64,000 nucleotides of DNA from Myroides guanonis (GCF_900114085.1 NZ_FORU01000009.1:60190-124189), one strand, 5' to 3'; numbered from the stretch's first letter, positions 9,779 through 19,290 are shown. Made by a program: numbers and translations. Notes: a model not told the origin generated them from the sequence alone.

Positions 9779-11302
9779 TTATTCTTTCTCTTGTAAAATA
9801 TGTTGGTAAGCTCCTAAATCGGGTTCGTTTAATCGGGTTTTTCCAGTTATATCTATTGGTGTTTCCTTTGTGTAGAAAGGGTTGGCAACTCCTAAGAGCT
9901 CAATCGTTTCGATAGTTAACTGTAATTGATTTTTAGAAGGGTTTAGGAATATTGGATTGAAAGTGCTGTTTCTGCGTTGTATGTAATTGCTTTTGAACGA
10001 ATTATTGTCATTAAAAATGTAAGGAAATTGCCCTGATAACTTATTGTTTCCGTCATAGAACTTTATGAAATTTGTGTCAAAATATACTGGGAAATCTGAT
10101 AACTCCTTAGTTGCAGGAGAGAGGATTAAACTTTCACTAGACTGGCTATAGAGAATGCAATTAGCAAAAAGCGCATCGTGAAGTCGAAACTCTTCTTTTC
10201 CATCCCCGTTATCTATCCAAACGGAAGTAGTTCCTGGAGAATTCCAAAGGTTTACAAAAGTACTGTGTATAAATCTATAAGAACCTCCTAAAGTACAGGC
10301 TAAGGATGTTAAACCAGCACTTCCAATAACTATATTATCTCCTTGAATAGTAGCTGTTCTAGCTAAGATTCCATATTGTGAGGCATTGTAGATTTGCAAG
10401 TTGTTAAGATCTAAATTACCCTTATTTTTATTGACAAACAACCCTATTGTAGGGTTTTGAATAGTTACGTTTTTGAAAACACCACTGCTTTCTGGGGTTA
10501 ACCATATAGTTCCCCATTGGCCCGGTGTATACCTGTAGGAATATTCAAGTCGATTCCCTTGAAATACGATTGGTTTTTCTATAGTTCCAATTGCTTTAAT
10601 TTCAGCATCTTTAGCTACTATGATACCAGAGTCTTTGTGGAAATAAACTTCAGAACCAGCTTCAATTAATAATTCTTTATTTTGTGGCACTGCTGCATAT
10701 CCATAAACTACATAAGGTTTATCAGCTTTCCAAAGTAAAGAGTTTCCGAAAATTGGGTCGTTTTCTGAAAGATAAAAGCCTTTGATTTGTTCATCTCCTA
10801 TAGGAAGTGTTTCAATTACTCCGTCTGAATTTTTTTTGGGATATAAGAAATGAGCATCTCTTACTAAAGTAACCACTTCAATGTTTTGTGTTTTGTTTTG
10901 CGATTGAAAAATAAGTTTGTCTGTATAGAGAAAAGAAGCATCTGGATTTTTGTATTTTTCATAGTCTATAGTAGCTTCAATAAAAACAAACATACTGTCT
11001 TTTGCTAATAACTCAACATTTTGAAAAACTTTACCAGACATACCGTCTAGCAATAAACGATAGTTTGATGCCTCTCCTTCTGCGAGTCGAATACTAGGGA
11101 TTTGTATGTTGTTGTTTGACCTGTTGTAAACTTTAAGAGTATAGGTACTAGTTCCAATGTTGGTAAAAACCGTGTCTAAATAAACGGTGTCTTTAGAAAA
11201 CTCTAAATTACCTTGACTAGGTTCAAAATCAAAATCTTTGCGACAAGACTGTGTTAAAATAGCGAAAAGCAATAAGAATCCAAGTACTAAAGTGTTGCTC
11301 AT
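9779..11302 (-). CDS. Right-handed beta-helix lipoprotein
   Basis: 507 residues. A lipoprotein signal with lipobox LTQSC ends at Cys20. After a beta-sandwich-like region (about 35-140, with DTVFTNIGTSTYTLKVYNRS), residues about 220-400 form repeated short strands with Gly/Asn turns (GTIEKPIVFQGN, GVFKNVTIQNPTIGLF, YGILARTATIQGDNIVIG), as in pectate-lyase-like parallel beta helices. The protein is probably on the outer membrane or cell surface. No catalytic residues can be assigned, so it may bind rather than cleave polysaccharide. It is encoded upstream of purL and divergent from the deacetylase gene. Confidence 0.7.
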   Translation of the reverse strand: MSNTLVLGFLLLFAILTQSCRKDFDFEPSQGNLEFSKDTVYLDTVFTNIGTSTYTLKVYNRSNNNIQIPSIRLAEGEASNYRLLLDGMSGKVFQNVELLAKDSMFVFIEATIDYEKYKNPDASFLYTDKLIFQSQNKTQNIEVVTLVRDAHFLYPKKNSDGVIETLPIGDEQIKGFYLSENDPIFGNSLLWKADKPYVVYGYAAVPQNKELLIEAGSEVYFHKDSGIIVAKDAEIKAIGTIEKPIVFQGNRLEYSYRYTPGQWGTIWLTPESSGVFKNVTIQNPTIGLFVNKNKGNLDLNNLQIYNASQYGILARTATIQGDNIVIGSAGLTSLACTLGGSYRFIHSTFVNLWNSPGTTSVWIDNGDGKEEFRLHDALFANCILYSQSSESLILSPATKELSDFPVYFDTNFIKFYDGNNKLSGQFPYIFNDNNSFKSNYIQRRNSTFNPIFLNPSKNQLQLTIETIELLGVANPFYTKETPIDITGKTRLNEPDLGAYQHILQEKE

Positions 11303-11366
11303 AAAAGTAGACTTTGGGTAAAAATAGTCAAATAAATACGGAATGATTACACTTTTTTCAAGAGTT

Positions 11367-11397
11367 TTTGATGGTATATCAAAAGTGATTACTTTTG
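11367..11397 (+). promoter_or_regulatory. Consensus Bacteroidota promoter for polysaccharide deacetylase
   Basis: TTTG at 11367-11370, 19 bp spacer, TACTTTTG at 11390-11397. This is a full match to the TTTG-N19-TAnnTTTG promoter, 36 bp before the ATG. Confidence 0.8.
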
Positions 11398-11432
11398 TGT
11401 GTGTTTCAACTTAGAAATAAAAAAAACTAGTT

Positions 11433-12137
11433 ATGAGTCGTCTACCGATATTAATGTATCACAATGTAACAGCAAACCCTGAAAAATCAATTGGATTAAC
11501 TATTTCGGCAGAAAAGCTAGAAAAGCAGTTTCAATACCTAGTAACTAAAGGCTTTAATACATATCACTTTTCAGAATGGAATGAGTTAATAAATAGATCG
11601 GGAAAATCTGTAATAATCACCTTTGATGATGTAACATTAAATCAATTGGAATATGCTGTACCACTTTTGGAGAAATACAATCTCAAGGCTACATTCTTTA
11701 TTCCTTTTGCCTATGTGGGGAAGACCGATGAATGGAATAAAGGTGCCGAACCAATTATGAATGTAGAGCAACTAAAAGATTTAAGTAAGAATATTGAGTT
11801 GGGATATCACTCTTTTTATCATAGAGCTTATGCTAAGATGACTAGTGCTGAAATAACAGAAGATTTCGATAAATGCAAGGCTTTTTGTAAGGAAAATAAA
11901 TTAGAAGTTTCTCCAGTTTTAGCCTACCCCTATGGAAGCTTTCCAAAAAAAGAACCTCTTAAAACCCCATTTTTCCAACAAATGAAAGAAGAGGGGATAT
12001 TGTTTGCATTGAGAATTGGAAACAAGATAAACACAATACCTACTTTGAACCGTTATGAATTGAATAGAATTGATGTAAAAGGAGAGGAGTCTCTATTTCT
12101 TTTTAAATTTAAATTGCGTTTTGGTAAACTGTTTTAG
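11433..12137 (+). CDS. NodB-like polysaccharide deacetylase
   Basis: 234 residues. A NodB-type carbohydrate esterase 4 core: LPILMYHNV at the start, motif 1 TFDDV (about 62-66; the usual form is TFDDG), motif 2 HSFYH giving the two metal histidines, and the AYPYG strand. The family removes N- or O-acetyl groups from polysaccharides using a divalent metal held by Asp-His-His. There is no obvious signal peptide, so it may act in the cytoplasm on lipid-linked precursors or be exported without one. It neighbours a glycosyltransferase operon, which fits a surface glycan role. Confidence 0.85.
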   Translation: MSRLPILMYHNVTANPEKSIGLTISAEKLEKQFQYLVTKGFNTYHFSEWNELINRSGKSVIITFDDVTLNQLEYAVPLLEKYNLKATFFIPFAYVGKTDEWNKGAEPIMNVEQLKDLSKNIELGYHSFYHRAYAKMTSAEITEDFDKCKAFCKENKLEVSPVLAYPYGSFPKKEPLKTPFFQQMKEEGILFALRIGNKINTIPTLNRYELNRIDVKGEESLFLFKFKLRFGKLF

Positions 12138-12287
12138 ATATGGTTTTACTTTATTTGTAATTATATAGTTTATTGTTAATTGTTTGTGAGTGAAAAGAAT
12201 ACGCTAAGTTTAATATTGCTATTTTTTATTCAGTCATTATGGGCTCAATTCACTATTCCTCTATATGGGTGGGAAAAGTAGTTTGAC

Positions 12288-13376
12288 TTATACTAGTCCA
12301 GTAAAGTATCTATGTAGTTCCTCTGATATTTTATTTTTGTCAAAGGTTTGACTGCAATAGTTAAAACCCTGTTCACCTAGCTTTGAGCGCAATGTTGGGT
12401 CTTGCAATATTTTTATTTTGTCTACTGCGGCATCAAGGTTATTCTCAGGAATTAAATAACCTGTTTCATTGTCTAAGACTAACTCAGGATTACTACTACT
12501 ATTGAAAGCAATAATAGGTTTTTTGCAAAGAGAAGCCTCAGCAAGCACATAGCCAAACCCCTCCCAGAGAGAAGGAAGTACGAATACATCAATTTCCATG
12601 AGCAGGTTTTTCACATTGTCTAAAAATCCTAGAAAAACAACGGTATCTTCAGTGTTGTTTTCTTTGGAATAGGCTAGTAGTTCCTCTTGTAGAGATCCAA
12701 TTCCTCCAATATAAATTTTGTGAGGTATTTGTTGTTCTTTTAATTTCTTTGATAAGTCAATTAAGAAAAACTGATTCTTTTGAGGAGCTAATCTCCCTAA
12801 GCTACCTATTGTTAAAACATCATTAGATTTTGGAATAACAGGGGTATAAGGACGTTCTAAAAACTCGGTTATATCTATTGGATTGTAGATAACCTTTATT
12901 TTGTCAATTGGGAATAAATCTGGATTGAGTTCGGTAATAGTGTTTTTAGTAGCTTTAGAATTGGCTAAAATATCAGTTACCCAATTTTTAAATATATGTC
13001 TATTAAGCAATCTATCTTTGATGGGAATTGCAGAACCCCTTCGATATATAATATGTGGAATTTTTGCTAAATGAGCGGCATGAGCTGCAATTTTTAAATC
13101 ACCCGGATGATTGATAACCAATATATCTAATTTTAGTCTTTTAAAGTTTTCCTTTAACTGTAAAAGCTTTATGGGATTCAAGAAACTAGTGTTAGATAAC
13201 TGAACAGGAATGAACTTCACATCTTTATTATCTTTCAGTTTATTAGCAATAATCCCTTGAGGAGCACCAAAAAAGTAAACATCATGACCTGCGTTAGCAA
13301 AGGAAACACTAGCATCGTAATGCCATTTTTCACCACCACCCCAAGTAGCAATAGAGTTAAAAAAAGCGATTTTCAT
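12288..13376 (-). CDS. GT4-family glycosyltransferase
   Basis: 362 residues with the GT-B fold of family GT4. The N-terminal glycine-rich loop is ATWGGGEKWHYD, and the C-terminal nucleotide-sugar region has IGSLGRLAPQKNQ and the EX7E-type block PSLWEGFGYVLAEAS. It would move a sugar from a nucleotide donor to a lipid-linked acceptor on the cytoplasmic face. It is last in a four-gene minus-strand operon (dapD, GT2, GT4, this gene), one bp after the preceding gene. The substrate cannot be told from sequence; a lipopolysaccharide core role is inferred from the KdtX-like neighbour. Confidence 0.85.
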   Translation of the reverse strand: MKIAFFNSIATWGGGEKWHYDASVSFANAGHDVYFFGAPQGIIANKLKDNKDVKFIPVQLSNTSFLNPIKLLQLKENFKRLKLDILVINHPGDLKIAAHAAHLAKIPHIIYRRGSAIPIKDRLLNRHIFKNWVTDILANSKATKNTITELNPDLFPIDKIKVIYNPIDITEFLERPYTPVIPKSNDVLTIGSLGRLAPQKNQFFLIDLSKKLKEQQIPHKIYIGGIGSLQEELLAYSKENNTEDTVVFLGFLDNVKNLLMEIDVFVLPSLWEGFGYVLAEASLCKKPIIAFNSSSNPELVLDNETGYLIPENNLDAAVDKIKILQDPTLRSKLGEQGFNYCSQTFDKNKISEELHRYFTGLV

Positions 13377-13377
13377 T

Positions 13378-14484
13378 TTAAATTAGATTTTTATATAAAT
13401 TATGCCATTGAGTAGCAATACTATGATCTTGAAATTGCTCAACATATAATCGACCTTTTTCAGCAATTTCATTGCGTAATGTCGGATTTTTTAGCAATGT
13501 AGTTATTTGAAAACCTATTTCAGAAATATTGTAAGGATCAACATAAACACTATTAGGACCTCCTGCCTCAGGGAAAACACCAGAGTTAGTTGTTATAACT
13601 GGAGTATTGCAAAACATGGCTTCTATAATTGGAATGCCAAAGCCTTCAAATATAGATGGATATGCAAAAATAGTAGCAAGTGTATATATATGAGCCAATT
13701 CCAATTGACTTACATTTTTTAAGAAAACAACTTTAGCTTGTATATGGTGTTTTTCAATATAGGTATGTATTGCTTTACAGTAATCGGTTTCTCTACCAAT
13801 TAAAACCAAAGTAGTGTCTAGATCTTTAACAGCTTTTACTAAGCTAAAAGCATTCTTGCGTTCCTCTATAGTTCCAACGTTTAAGACGAACTCTTTAGGT
13901 AAATTAAATTTGGTTTGTGTTGCGGATAGACTATCATCGCTAAAGGTCTGTTTAAAAACATTAGAACATCCTTGATAAATTACACGAATATTTTTTTCAG
14001 GAACCTTTAAAAATTGAGCAATGTCTTTTTTAGTTTGTTGACTGATAGCGACTACTATATCTGCATGGTCTACTGCATATTGAAATTTCTTTCTGTGCAT
14101 ATGTCTATCCCAACTGCTGTATAAAGCGGGATATCGTTCAAAAATTAAGTCGTGAATACTTACGACCTTTTTTATGTTTTTAGGTAGATTAGTGGGTATT
14201 TCACCAGAAAGACCGTGATAAATATCCAATTCTTTAAGACTGTCTTCCTTCGCAATACCATAGGTTCTCCAAATAGGATGTAGTTTTTTCCATAACCCTT
14301 TAGGAGTCACGGTTGAAAACAATTCGGTGTCTGAAAAGAAAGGAATTGTCTTGTTTTTTGGATTGAATAGTACATAAGTATCTTGAGGGTAAAATTCCTT
14401 TAAAATACGAACCAAATCCCTAGAGTAGTTTCCCAAGCCAGTTTGGTTGTGAAACAACCTTTTTGCATCAAAACCTATTTTCAT
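13378..14484 (-). CDS. GT4-family glycosyltransferase
   Basis: 368 residues, GT-B/GT4 type. The N-terminal FDAKRLFHNQTGLGNYSRDL loop and the C-terminal LNVGTIEERKN and YPSIFEGFGIPIIEAM (EX7E) blocks resemble mannosyltransferases such as WbdB/WbaZ. It overlaps the upstream GT2 gene by 4 bp and abuts the downstream GT4 gene. The two GT4 proteins are about as different from each other as members of separate subfamilies, so they are not a recent tandem duplication. A cell-surface glycan assembly role is inferred. Confidence 0.86.
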   Translation of the reverse strand: MKIGFDAKRLFHNQTGLGNYSRDLVRILKEFYPQDTYVLFNPKNKTIPFFSDTELFSTVTPKGLWKKLHPIWRTYGIAKEDSLKELDIYHGLSGEIPTNLPKNIKKVVSIHDLIFERYPALYSSWDRHMHRKKFQYAVDHADIVVAISQQTKKDIAQFLKVPEKNIRVIYQGCSNVFKQTFSDDSLSATQTKFNLPKEFVLNVGTIEERKNAFSLVKAVKDLDTTLVLIGRETDYCKAIHTYIEKHHIQAKVVFLKNVSQLELAHIYTLATIFAYPSIFEGFGIPIIEAMFCNTPVITTNSGVFPEAGGPNSVYVDPYNISEIGFQITTLLKNPTLRNEIAEKGRLYVEQFQDHSIATQWHNLYKNLI

Positions 14485-15251
14485 TGATTTCCTTCTTTTT
14501 TCTGTAGTTCAATGATTTTAATATACTTTAAAAAAGTAGAATAACCTGCCATAGAGCAGATTACAAAACCTTGAAAACCATCTAGGAACCCCTTTTTGAA
14601 AAAGTAATTTTTAAAGAATTTCCAAAAAGGATTGATTACGACCTTAAAAATAGAAATTTCCTTTCCATTATTTTTGACATAATTTACTGCTGCTAGGGTA
14701 GTATAAGTGTCGTTTTTTCTATGGTGCTCTGTATAGCTATCGTAAGCCCAATGTAGTAAATCTCCCTTTAATTTAACAAGGCTGCTAGGGTTAGTGAGCT
14801 TAATAGTTTCATGAATATTTGTAGGACTATACCAATAGGCTTTGTTCTTATTAAACAGTCTTGTTTTAGTGCCAGGATACCAATTAGAATGATGAATCCA
14901 CTGTCCACAATAGTGATTTAGAATATTAAAAGAATAACCTTCAGCACTTAAAGTAGGTTTCAGTTTTAATATAGAATCTCTTAACTCGTCGGAAAGAGCT
15001 TCATCTGCATCTAAAGAAAGAACATAATCAAATTGAGCTTGTTCACTTGCAAAGTTCTTTTGATCTGTAAAACCGATAAAAGCTCTTTGAATAACACGAG
15101 CTCCGTATTTCTCACAAATTTTCACAGTTTGATCGGTTGAAAAAGAATCGATTACAACGATTTCATCAACTACTCCTTGAAGAGATTCTAAACACTTAGA
15201 AATATATTGTTCTTCATTAAAGGCAATTATTACCCCTGAAATTTTACTCAT
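14481..15251 (-). CDS. GT2-family glycosyltransferase (WaaE/KdtX-like)
   Basis: 256 residues. GT-A fold with SGVIIAFNEE at the N-terminus, EIVVIDSFSTDQT, and the metal-binding DXD-like motif LSLDADE (about residues 100-106), followed by LFNKNKAYWYSPTNIHET. This pattern matches the lipopolysaccharide core glycosyltransferases called WaaE or KdtX. It is translationally overlapped with the next GT4 gene and follows dapD by 9 bp. A hydrophobic, aromatic C-terminal stretch suggests membrane association. Confidence 0.88.
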   Translation of the reverse strand: MSKISGVIIAFNEEQYISKCLESLQGVVDEIVVIDSFSTDQTVKICEKYGARVIQRAFIGFTDQKNFASEQAQFDYVLSLDADEALSDELRDSILKLKPTLSAEGYSFNILNHYCGQWIHHSNWYPGTKTRLFNKNKAYWYSPTNIHETIKLTNPSSLVKLKGDLLHWAYDSYTEHHRKNDTYTTLAAVNYVKNNGKEISIFKVVINPFWKFFKNYFFKKGFLDGFQGFVICSMAGYSTFLKYIKIIELQKKEGNQ

Positions 15252-15260
15252 ATAACAATT

Positions 15261-16076
15261 TTATACAGCTACTTGATGCTCTCTTAAAGCATCATTTAAA
15301 GATGTTTTTAGATCAGTAGAAGCTTTTCTCTTACCGATTATTAATGCACAAGGAACTTGAAAATCTCCCGCAGGGAAGGACTTTGTATAAGAACCTGGAA
15401 TTACTACAGATCGCTCTGGTACATAACCTTTGTATTCTATAACTTCATCTCCACTTACATCTAATATTTTTGTAGAAGCAGTTAACACAACATTTGCTCC
15501 CAAAACAGCTTCTCTAGCCACATGAACTCCTTCAACTACGATACAACGAGATCCAATAAATGCATGGTCTTCAATGATAACGGGAGCTGCTTGTAGAGGT
15601 TCTAAGACCCCCCCAATTCCAACACCCCCTGAAAGATGGACATGTTTTCCAATTTGAGCACACGAACCTACCGTAGCCCATGTATCAACCATTGTTCCTT
15701 CATCCACATAAGCACCGATGTTTACATAAGAAGGCATTAAGATAACACCAGGTGCGATAAAAGAACCATGTCTTGCAACCGCATTAGGAACCACCCGAAT
15801 ACCTTTTTCAGCAAATCCACGCTTTAATGGCATTTTATCGTGGTACTCAAAAATACCTGCTTCTAAAGTTTCCATTTTCTGAATTGGAAAATATAAAACT
15901 ACCGCCTTTTTAACCCATTCATTTACTTGCCAACCTGTTTCAATAGGTTCTGCAACACGTAGGTGTCCTGAATCAATAGCTTCAATGACTTCTCTAATTG
16001 CTGATTGTGTGGTTGCTTCTTGGAGGAGACTTCTGTTTTCCCAAGCTTGCTCAATGATTTCTCTTTGTTTGTTCAT
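15261..16076 (-). CDS. dapD: Tetrahydrodipicolinate N-succinyltransferase
   Basis: 271 residues from the ATG at 16076. An N-terminal helical domain (REIIEQAWENR) precedes a left-handed beta helix of hexapeptide repeats (ARHGSFIAPGVILMPSYVNIGAYVDEGTMVDTWATVGSCAQIG), the DapD hallmark. The enzyme succinylates tetrahydrodipicolinate in the succinylase branch of lysine and diaminopimelate synthesis. A longer reading frame begins 33 bp upstream, but a TATATTTG promoter box at 16097-16104 places the transcript start inside that extension, so the shorter start is chosen. It heads an operon with three glycosyltransferases, an unusual partnership. Confidence 0.95.
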   Translation of the reverse strand: MNKQREIIEQAWENRSLLQEATTQSAIREVIEAIDSGHLRVAEPIETGWQVNEWVKKAVVLYFPIQKMETLEAGIFEYHDKMPLKRGFAEKGIRVVPNAVARHGSFIAPGVILMPSYVNIGAYVDEGTMVDTWATVGSCAQIGKHVHLSGGVGIGGVLEPLQAAPVIIEDHAFIGSRCIVVEGVHVAREAVLGANVVLTASTKILDVSGDEVIEYKGYVPERSVVIPGSYTKSFPAGDFQVPCALIIGKRKASTDLKTSLNDALREHQVAV

Positions 16077-16096
16077 ACGCTTTTGGTAAATAAAAG

Positions 16097-16104
16097 CAAA
16101 TATA
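16097..16104 (-). promoter_or_regulatory. Bacteroidota -7 box for dapD operon (TATATTTG)
   Basis: Exact TAnnTTTG match on the minus strand, 20 bp upstream of the dapD ATG. It fixes the choice of start codon. Confidence 0.6.
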
Positions 16105-16286
16105 AACATAATGCTAGTGTGGCAAGGAGTAGATTTTATTTTTTGTTTTGGATTTGTTTTTCTTATAAAAATGGAAGTGGTAGATACTTTATAATTTACA
16201 AGAAAAGAAGATTCGCCGTATTGGTTATTGTTACAATAAATAGAACATTTGGCTATATTTGAAAACCAAAATTAAAACTGAACCAA

Positions 16287-16739
16287 ATGAAAAATATTTT
16301 TGAAAAATCCATTTCGGAAGAACTTATAGCAAGGATTAATAATCTAAATACATCTTCTATGCCTCAGTGGGGGAAAATGAATGTAAATCAGATGTTAGCG
16401 CACTGTAATGTTGCTTATGAACTAACTTATGAGAACAAAGTATCTAAACCCAATTGGTTAAAAAAAATGCTTTTAAAGACTTTTGTAAAGCCGATTGTAG
16501 TTGGAGAGAAAGAGTATAAAAGAAATAGTCCTACAGCACCAGAATTTAAGATTATAGGAACTAGGGAATTCGACAAAGAGAAAGAAAGATTAATTGAGTA
16601 TTTAAAGCTTACTCAAGAGAAAGGAGCTCTTTTCTTTGAAGGAAAAGTGAATCATTCTTTTGGAGTTTTAACGTCTAATGAATGGAGTAATATGTTTTAT
16701 AAGCATTTGAATCATCATTTGAATCAATTTGGTGTATAA
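16287..16739 (+). CDS. DUF1569 (DinB-like fold) protein
   Basis: 150 residues. The pattern MPQWGKMNVNQMLAHCNVAYE near residues 25-45 and the C-terminal FYKHLNHHLNQFGV match DUF1569, a member of the DinB/YfiT four-helix metal-binding superfamily. The three histidines that would hold the metal are His in MLAHC and the two in the terminal KHLNHHL motif. Some relatives are thiol-dependent S-transferases, but the substrate here is unknown. The gene is a single unit, divergent from dapD. Confidence 0.8.
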   Translation: MKNIFEKSISEELIARINNLNTSSMPQWGKMNVNQMLAHCNVAYELTYENKVSKPNWLKKMLLKTFVKPIVVGEKEYKRNSPTAPEFKIIGTREFDKEKERLIEYLKLTQEKGALFFEGKVNHSFGVLTSNEWSNMFYKHLNHHLNQFGV

Positions 16740-16871
16740 ATACTTTTATGAAACTAGTGGTAAAGACTATCTTTTAAAGCTAGAGTAATTGTTTTAACTA
16801 ATGTTTTTGAAAATAGAGTACTTTAAATTAGTAAGATTAAAGTGAAGGTTAAAGTAATCTAAAATCTGATA

Positions 16872-16899
16872 TTGGTCTGTGTTTTATTCTGTAATTTTG
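16872..16899 (+). promoter_or_regulatory. Bacteroidota promoter for nitroreductase
   Basis: TTG at 16872-16874, 17 bp spacer, TAATTTTG at 16892-16899 (exact match). Transcription would start near 16906. Confidence 0.7.
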
Positions 16900-16973
16900 C
16901 ACATTGTTTAATGTAAGTGTATTTTTTTAGTAATAACACTTATGTTATTTTGTTTAATTATAGATTTTTACAA

Positions 16974-17612
16974 ATGACATTAATAGATAATTTAAAATGG
17001 AGAAATGCTACTAAAGCATATAACCCATCAAAAAAGATAAAAGAAGCTGATTTAGATAAAATTATAGAGGCTATCCAATTAGCTCCGACGTCTTCAGGTT
17101 TGCAGCAGTTTAGAGCCTTTGTTATAGAAGATCAAGACACGAAAGAACAATTGATGACTACGGTTTTGAATCCTGAATGTATGAGAGATTGTTCACATGT
17201 TATCGTGTTTGCTGCATGGAATGAATACACGGATCAAAAGATTGATGATATGTATGATTTTACTACAGATGAACGCAGTTTACCGCGTGGGAGATTTGAT
17301 AGCTACACAGATAAACTAAAAGCTTCTTTTAGTGAATTGGATGCTAAAGCTCATTTTGATCATGCGGCAAGGCAAACTTATATAGCGTTAGGTTTAGCTT
17401 TAGCTCAGGCAGCAGAGTTGAAAATTGATAGTACACCAGCTGAAGGATTTAGCACTGCAGTTATGGACGAAGTGTTGGGGCTTAAAGCTCAAGGACTTGG
17501 AAGTACAGTTATGTTATATTTAGGATACCGCGATGAAGAAAATGACTGGATGAGTAAAATGAAGAAAGTTAGAATACCAAAAGAAGAATTGGTACAACGT
17601 TGGAAAAAATAA
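16974..17612 (+). CDS. NAD(P)H-dependent nitroreductase (NfsB-like)
   Basis: 212 residues from the ATG at 16974, where similarity starts; an upstream in-frame ATG at 16917 would add 19 hydrophobic residues. The FMN-binding signatures are RNATKAYNPSKKI (about 8-20), LAPTSSGLQQFRAFVI (about 36-51), and the C-terminal GLKAQGLGSTVMLYLGYRDEEND. The family reduces nitroaromatics, quinones or flavins using NAD(P)H and works as a homodimer. It has its own promoter and a strong terminator, so it is monocistronic. Confidence 0.9.
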   Translation: MTLIDNLKWRNATKAYNPSKKIKEADLDKIIEAIQLAPTSSGLQQFRAFVIEDQDTKEQLMTTVLNPECMRDCSHVIVFAAWNEYTDQKIDDMYDFTTDERSLPRGRFDSYTDKLKASFSELDAKAHFDHAARQTYIALGLALAQAAELKIDSTPAEGFSTAVMDEVLGLKAQGLGSTVMLYLGYRDEENDWMSKMKKVRIPKEELVQRWKK

Positions 17613-17684
17613 TCGGTTTAAAAGAATTGCATTTTGATGTTTAAATGATATATCAAAGTGTAAGTATACTCAATGTTTTTATTA

Positions 17685-17718
17685 AAGCGCACGGAATTTT
17701 GTTCCGTGCGCTTTTTTT
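17685..17718 (+). terminator. Rho-independent terminator after nitroreductase
   Basis: Twelve-bp perfect GC-rich stem AAGCGCACGGAA (17685-17696) / TTCCGTGCGCTT (17702-17713), 5-base loop and T-run. Confidence 0.93.
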
Positions 17719-17814
17719 ATGCTTGATATTTTGTCTAAATAGTAAACACAGCTTTAATAGCGAGGAATTATAAGCATTCGTTTTTATAATGATTAAGTAT
17801 ATTTTATCTTAAAA

Positions 17815-17845
17815 TTTGTAAAACAAATTTTTCTGTGTATTTTCG
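17815..17845 (+). promoter_or_regulatory. Bacteroidota promoter for M48 protease operon
   Basis: TTTG at 17815-17818, 19 bp spacer, TATTTTCG at 17838-17845 (one mismatch). It lies in the 359-bp gap between nitroreductase and the protease gene and predicts a leader of about 120 nt. A 23-codon frame (17891-17962) in that leader has no other support. Confidence 0.5.
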
Positions 17846-17971
17846 TCGCGCCTTTAAGAGTATTATTCTTGAGCTGACTTAATTTTAATAATGGTACATA
17901 AAGAATTACTATCAATTTTTAAATCTTATAAAGTGAAATTAAAACTAGTTTACAATTCTTAGCGTTTTCCC

Positions 17972-19267
17972 ATGAAAATTATTTACCTACTAACCACCCT
18001 CATTTTTTCTTCTTTAGTTTTTGCTCAACAGCCGCCGGTATTATTAGATACTTTAAAATCAAAGCAAAAAATGATTTTAAAAAACAGATATAATCAGCGA
18101 AAAACGGAATTTTTCGCTCAACTTGATCGTGGGCAAAATGGAGAAGATATAAAAGAAATTAAAAACATATTTGAAGAGAGTTATAAAGATGTTTTTGAAA
18201 AAATTGAAAAAAACGAATTGCTGTATGATTCACCTTTAAATCTCTATTTGGATAAACTCACAGCTTCAATTCAAAAAGAAAATCCTGAAATTCCTAGAAA
18301 TCTTTCGATACTGGTTTCGCGTAAGAATGAAGCCAACGCCTATAATCGAGGGGAAGGGACGATTGTTATTAATAATAGTTTACTTAATGCGGTGGATAAT
18401 GAAGATCAATTAGTCTATGTGTTATGTCATGAAATGGCTCATCAAACATTGAATCACGTGCTTGAGTCCGTTAAAAAATATGTAAAAACGAATAATTCAA
18501 CCGAGTTGAAATCTAAAACTAAACAAGTTAAGAAACAGAGATATAGCAGAAAAACGAGTGCTGAGAATTTATTAAAGGAACTTGCATATAAAAATTCAGC
18601 TGTTAATAGAGCAAAAGAAATTCAAGCCGATTCTTTAGGTTATGTTTTTTATTCACGATTGAATCGCAATCCAAAACAAGTGGTTCGAATATTAGAGAAT
18701 TTGAGAGATTCTGATAAAGAATCTGATTCATTAATCGTTGATGACTATAAAAGGATATTCGATTCTTTTAAGCTTTCTACCAAAGAAAGATGGTTTAAGA
18801 TGGAAAGTTTTGATGAATATCATTATCAAAAAAACACTAAGTTCAATACAGATTCTTTGCGTACTCACCCTAACTGTGATGTGAGAATTGAGAAATTGAC
18901 TCGTATTGCACCTGAGTTAGAAACAGAAGCTATATCAGTTGAATTCAAAAACCTTGATTCAGAATCATTTTTAAAATGGAAGCAGAGTGCTGTATATCAG
19001 AATATCCAGAACGAATATTTTTTAAAGAATTATGGAAATAGTCTATATGAAGCTTTAAAGCTTTACAATAGAAAACCAGATGATCAACTCAAAAAATGGA
19101 TTAGTTTAAACTTTAAAAAATTATATGAAGCTAAAAAGGCTTATCGACTGAATAAGTATGTCAGTCAAGTGAGTGTTGTGGAATATACTGACAGTTACAA
19201 TCTGTTTAGCACCTTTATATTTAATCTCGGTTTAGAAGATCTCGAGATAATTAATAAATCCTTATAA
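17972..19267 (+). CDS. Secreted M48-family metalloprotease
   Basis: 431 residues with an N-terminal signal peptide ending at about VFAQQ. The zinc motif is HEMAH (residues 153-157) and the third ligand is the Glu in AKEIQADSLG, as in M48 peptidases (HtpX/BepA/Oma1 type). Family members degrade misfolded membrane or envelope proteins. The region between the two zinc motifs has a lysine-rich insert (KSKTKQVKKQRYSRK), which is unusual. The C-terminal 150 residues are not recognised. It is followed after 23 bp by a second secreted protein, with which it is probably co-transcribed. Confidence 0.85.
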   Translation: MKIIYLLTTLIFSSLVFAQQPPVLLDTLKSKQKMILKNRYNQRKTEFFAQLDRGQNGEDIKEIKNIFEESYKDVFEKIEKNELLYDSPLNLYLDKLTASIQKENPEIPRNLSILVSRKNEANAYNRGEGTIVINNSLLNAVDNEDQLVYVLCHEMAHQTLNHVLESVKKYVKTNNSTELKSKTKQVKKQRYSRKTSAENLLKELAYKNSAVNRAKEIQADSLGYVFYSRLNRNPKQVVRILENLRDSDKESDSLIVDDYKRIFDSFKLSTKERWFKMESFDEYHYQKNTKFNTDSLRTHPNCDVRIEKLTRIAPELETEAISVEFKNLDSESFLKWKQSAVYQNIQNEYFLKNYGNSLYEALKLYNRKPDDQLKKWISLNFKKLYEAKKAYRLNKYVSQVSVVEYTDSYNLFSTFIFNLGLEDLEIINKSL

Positions 19268-19290
19268 ACGAAAAACACTTTTATATAATT

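Noticed and set aside
17891..17962. 23-codon frame in the leader of the M48 protease gene
   Set aside because: Too short, no biased composition, no recognisable similarity; open by chance in AT-rich DNA.
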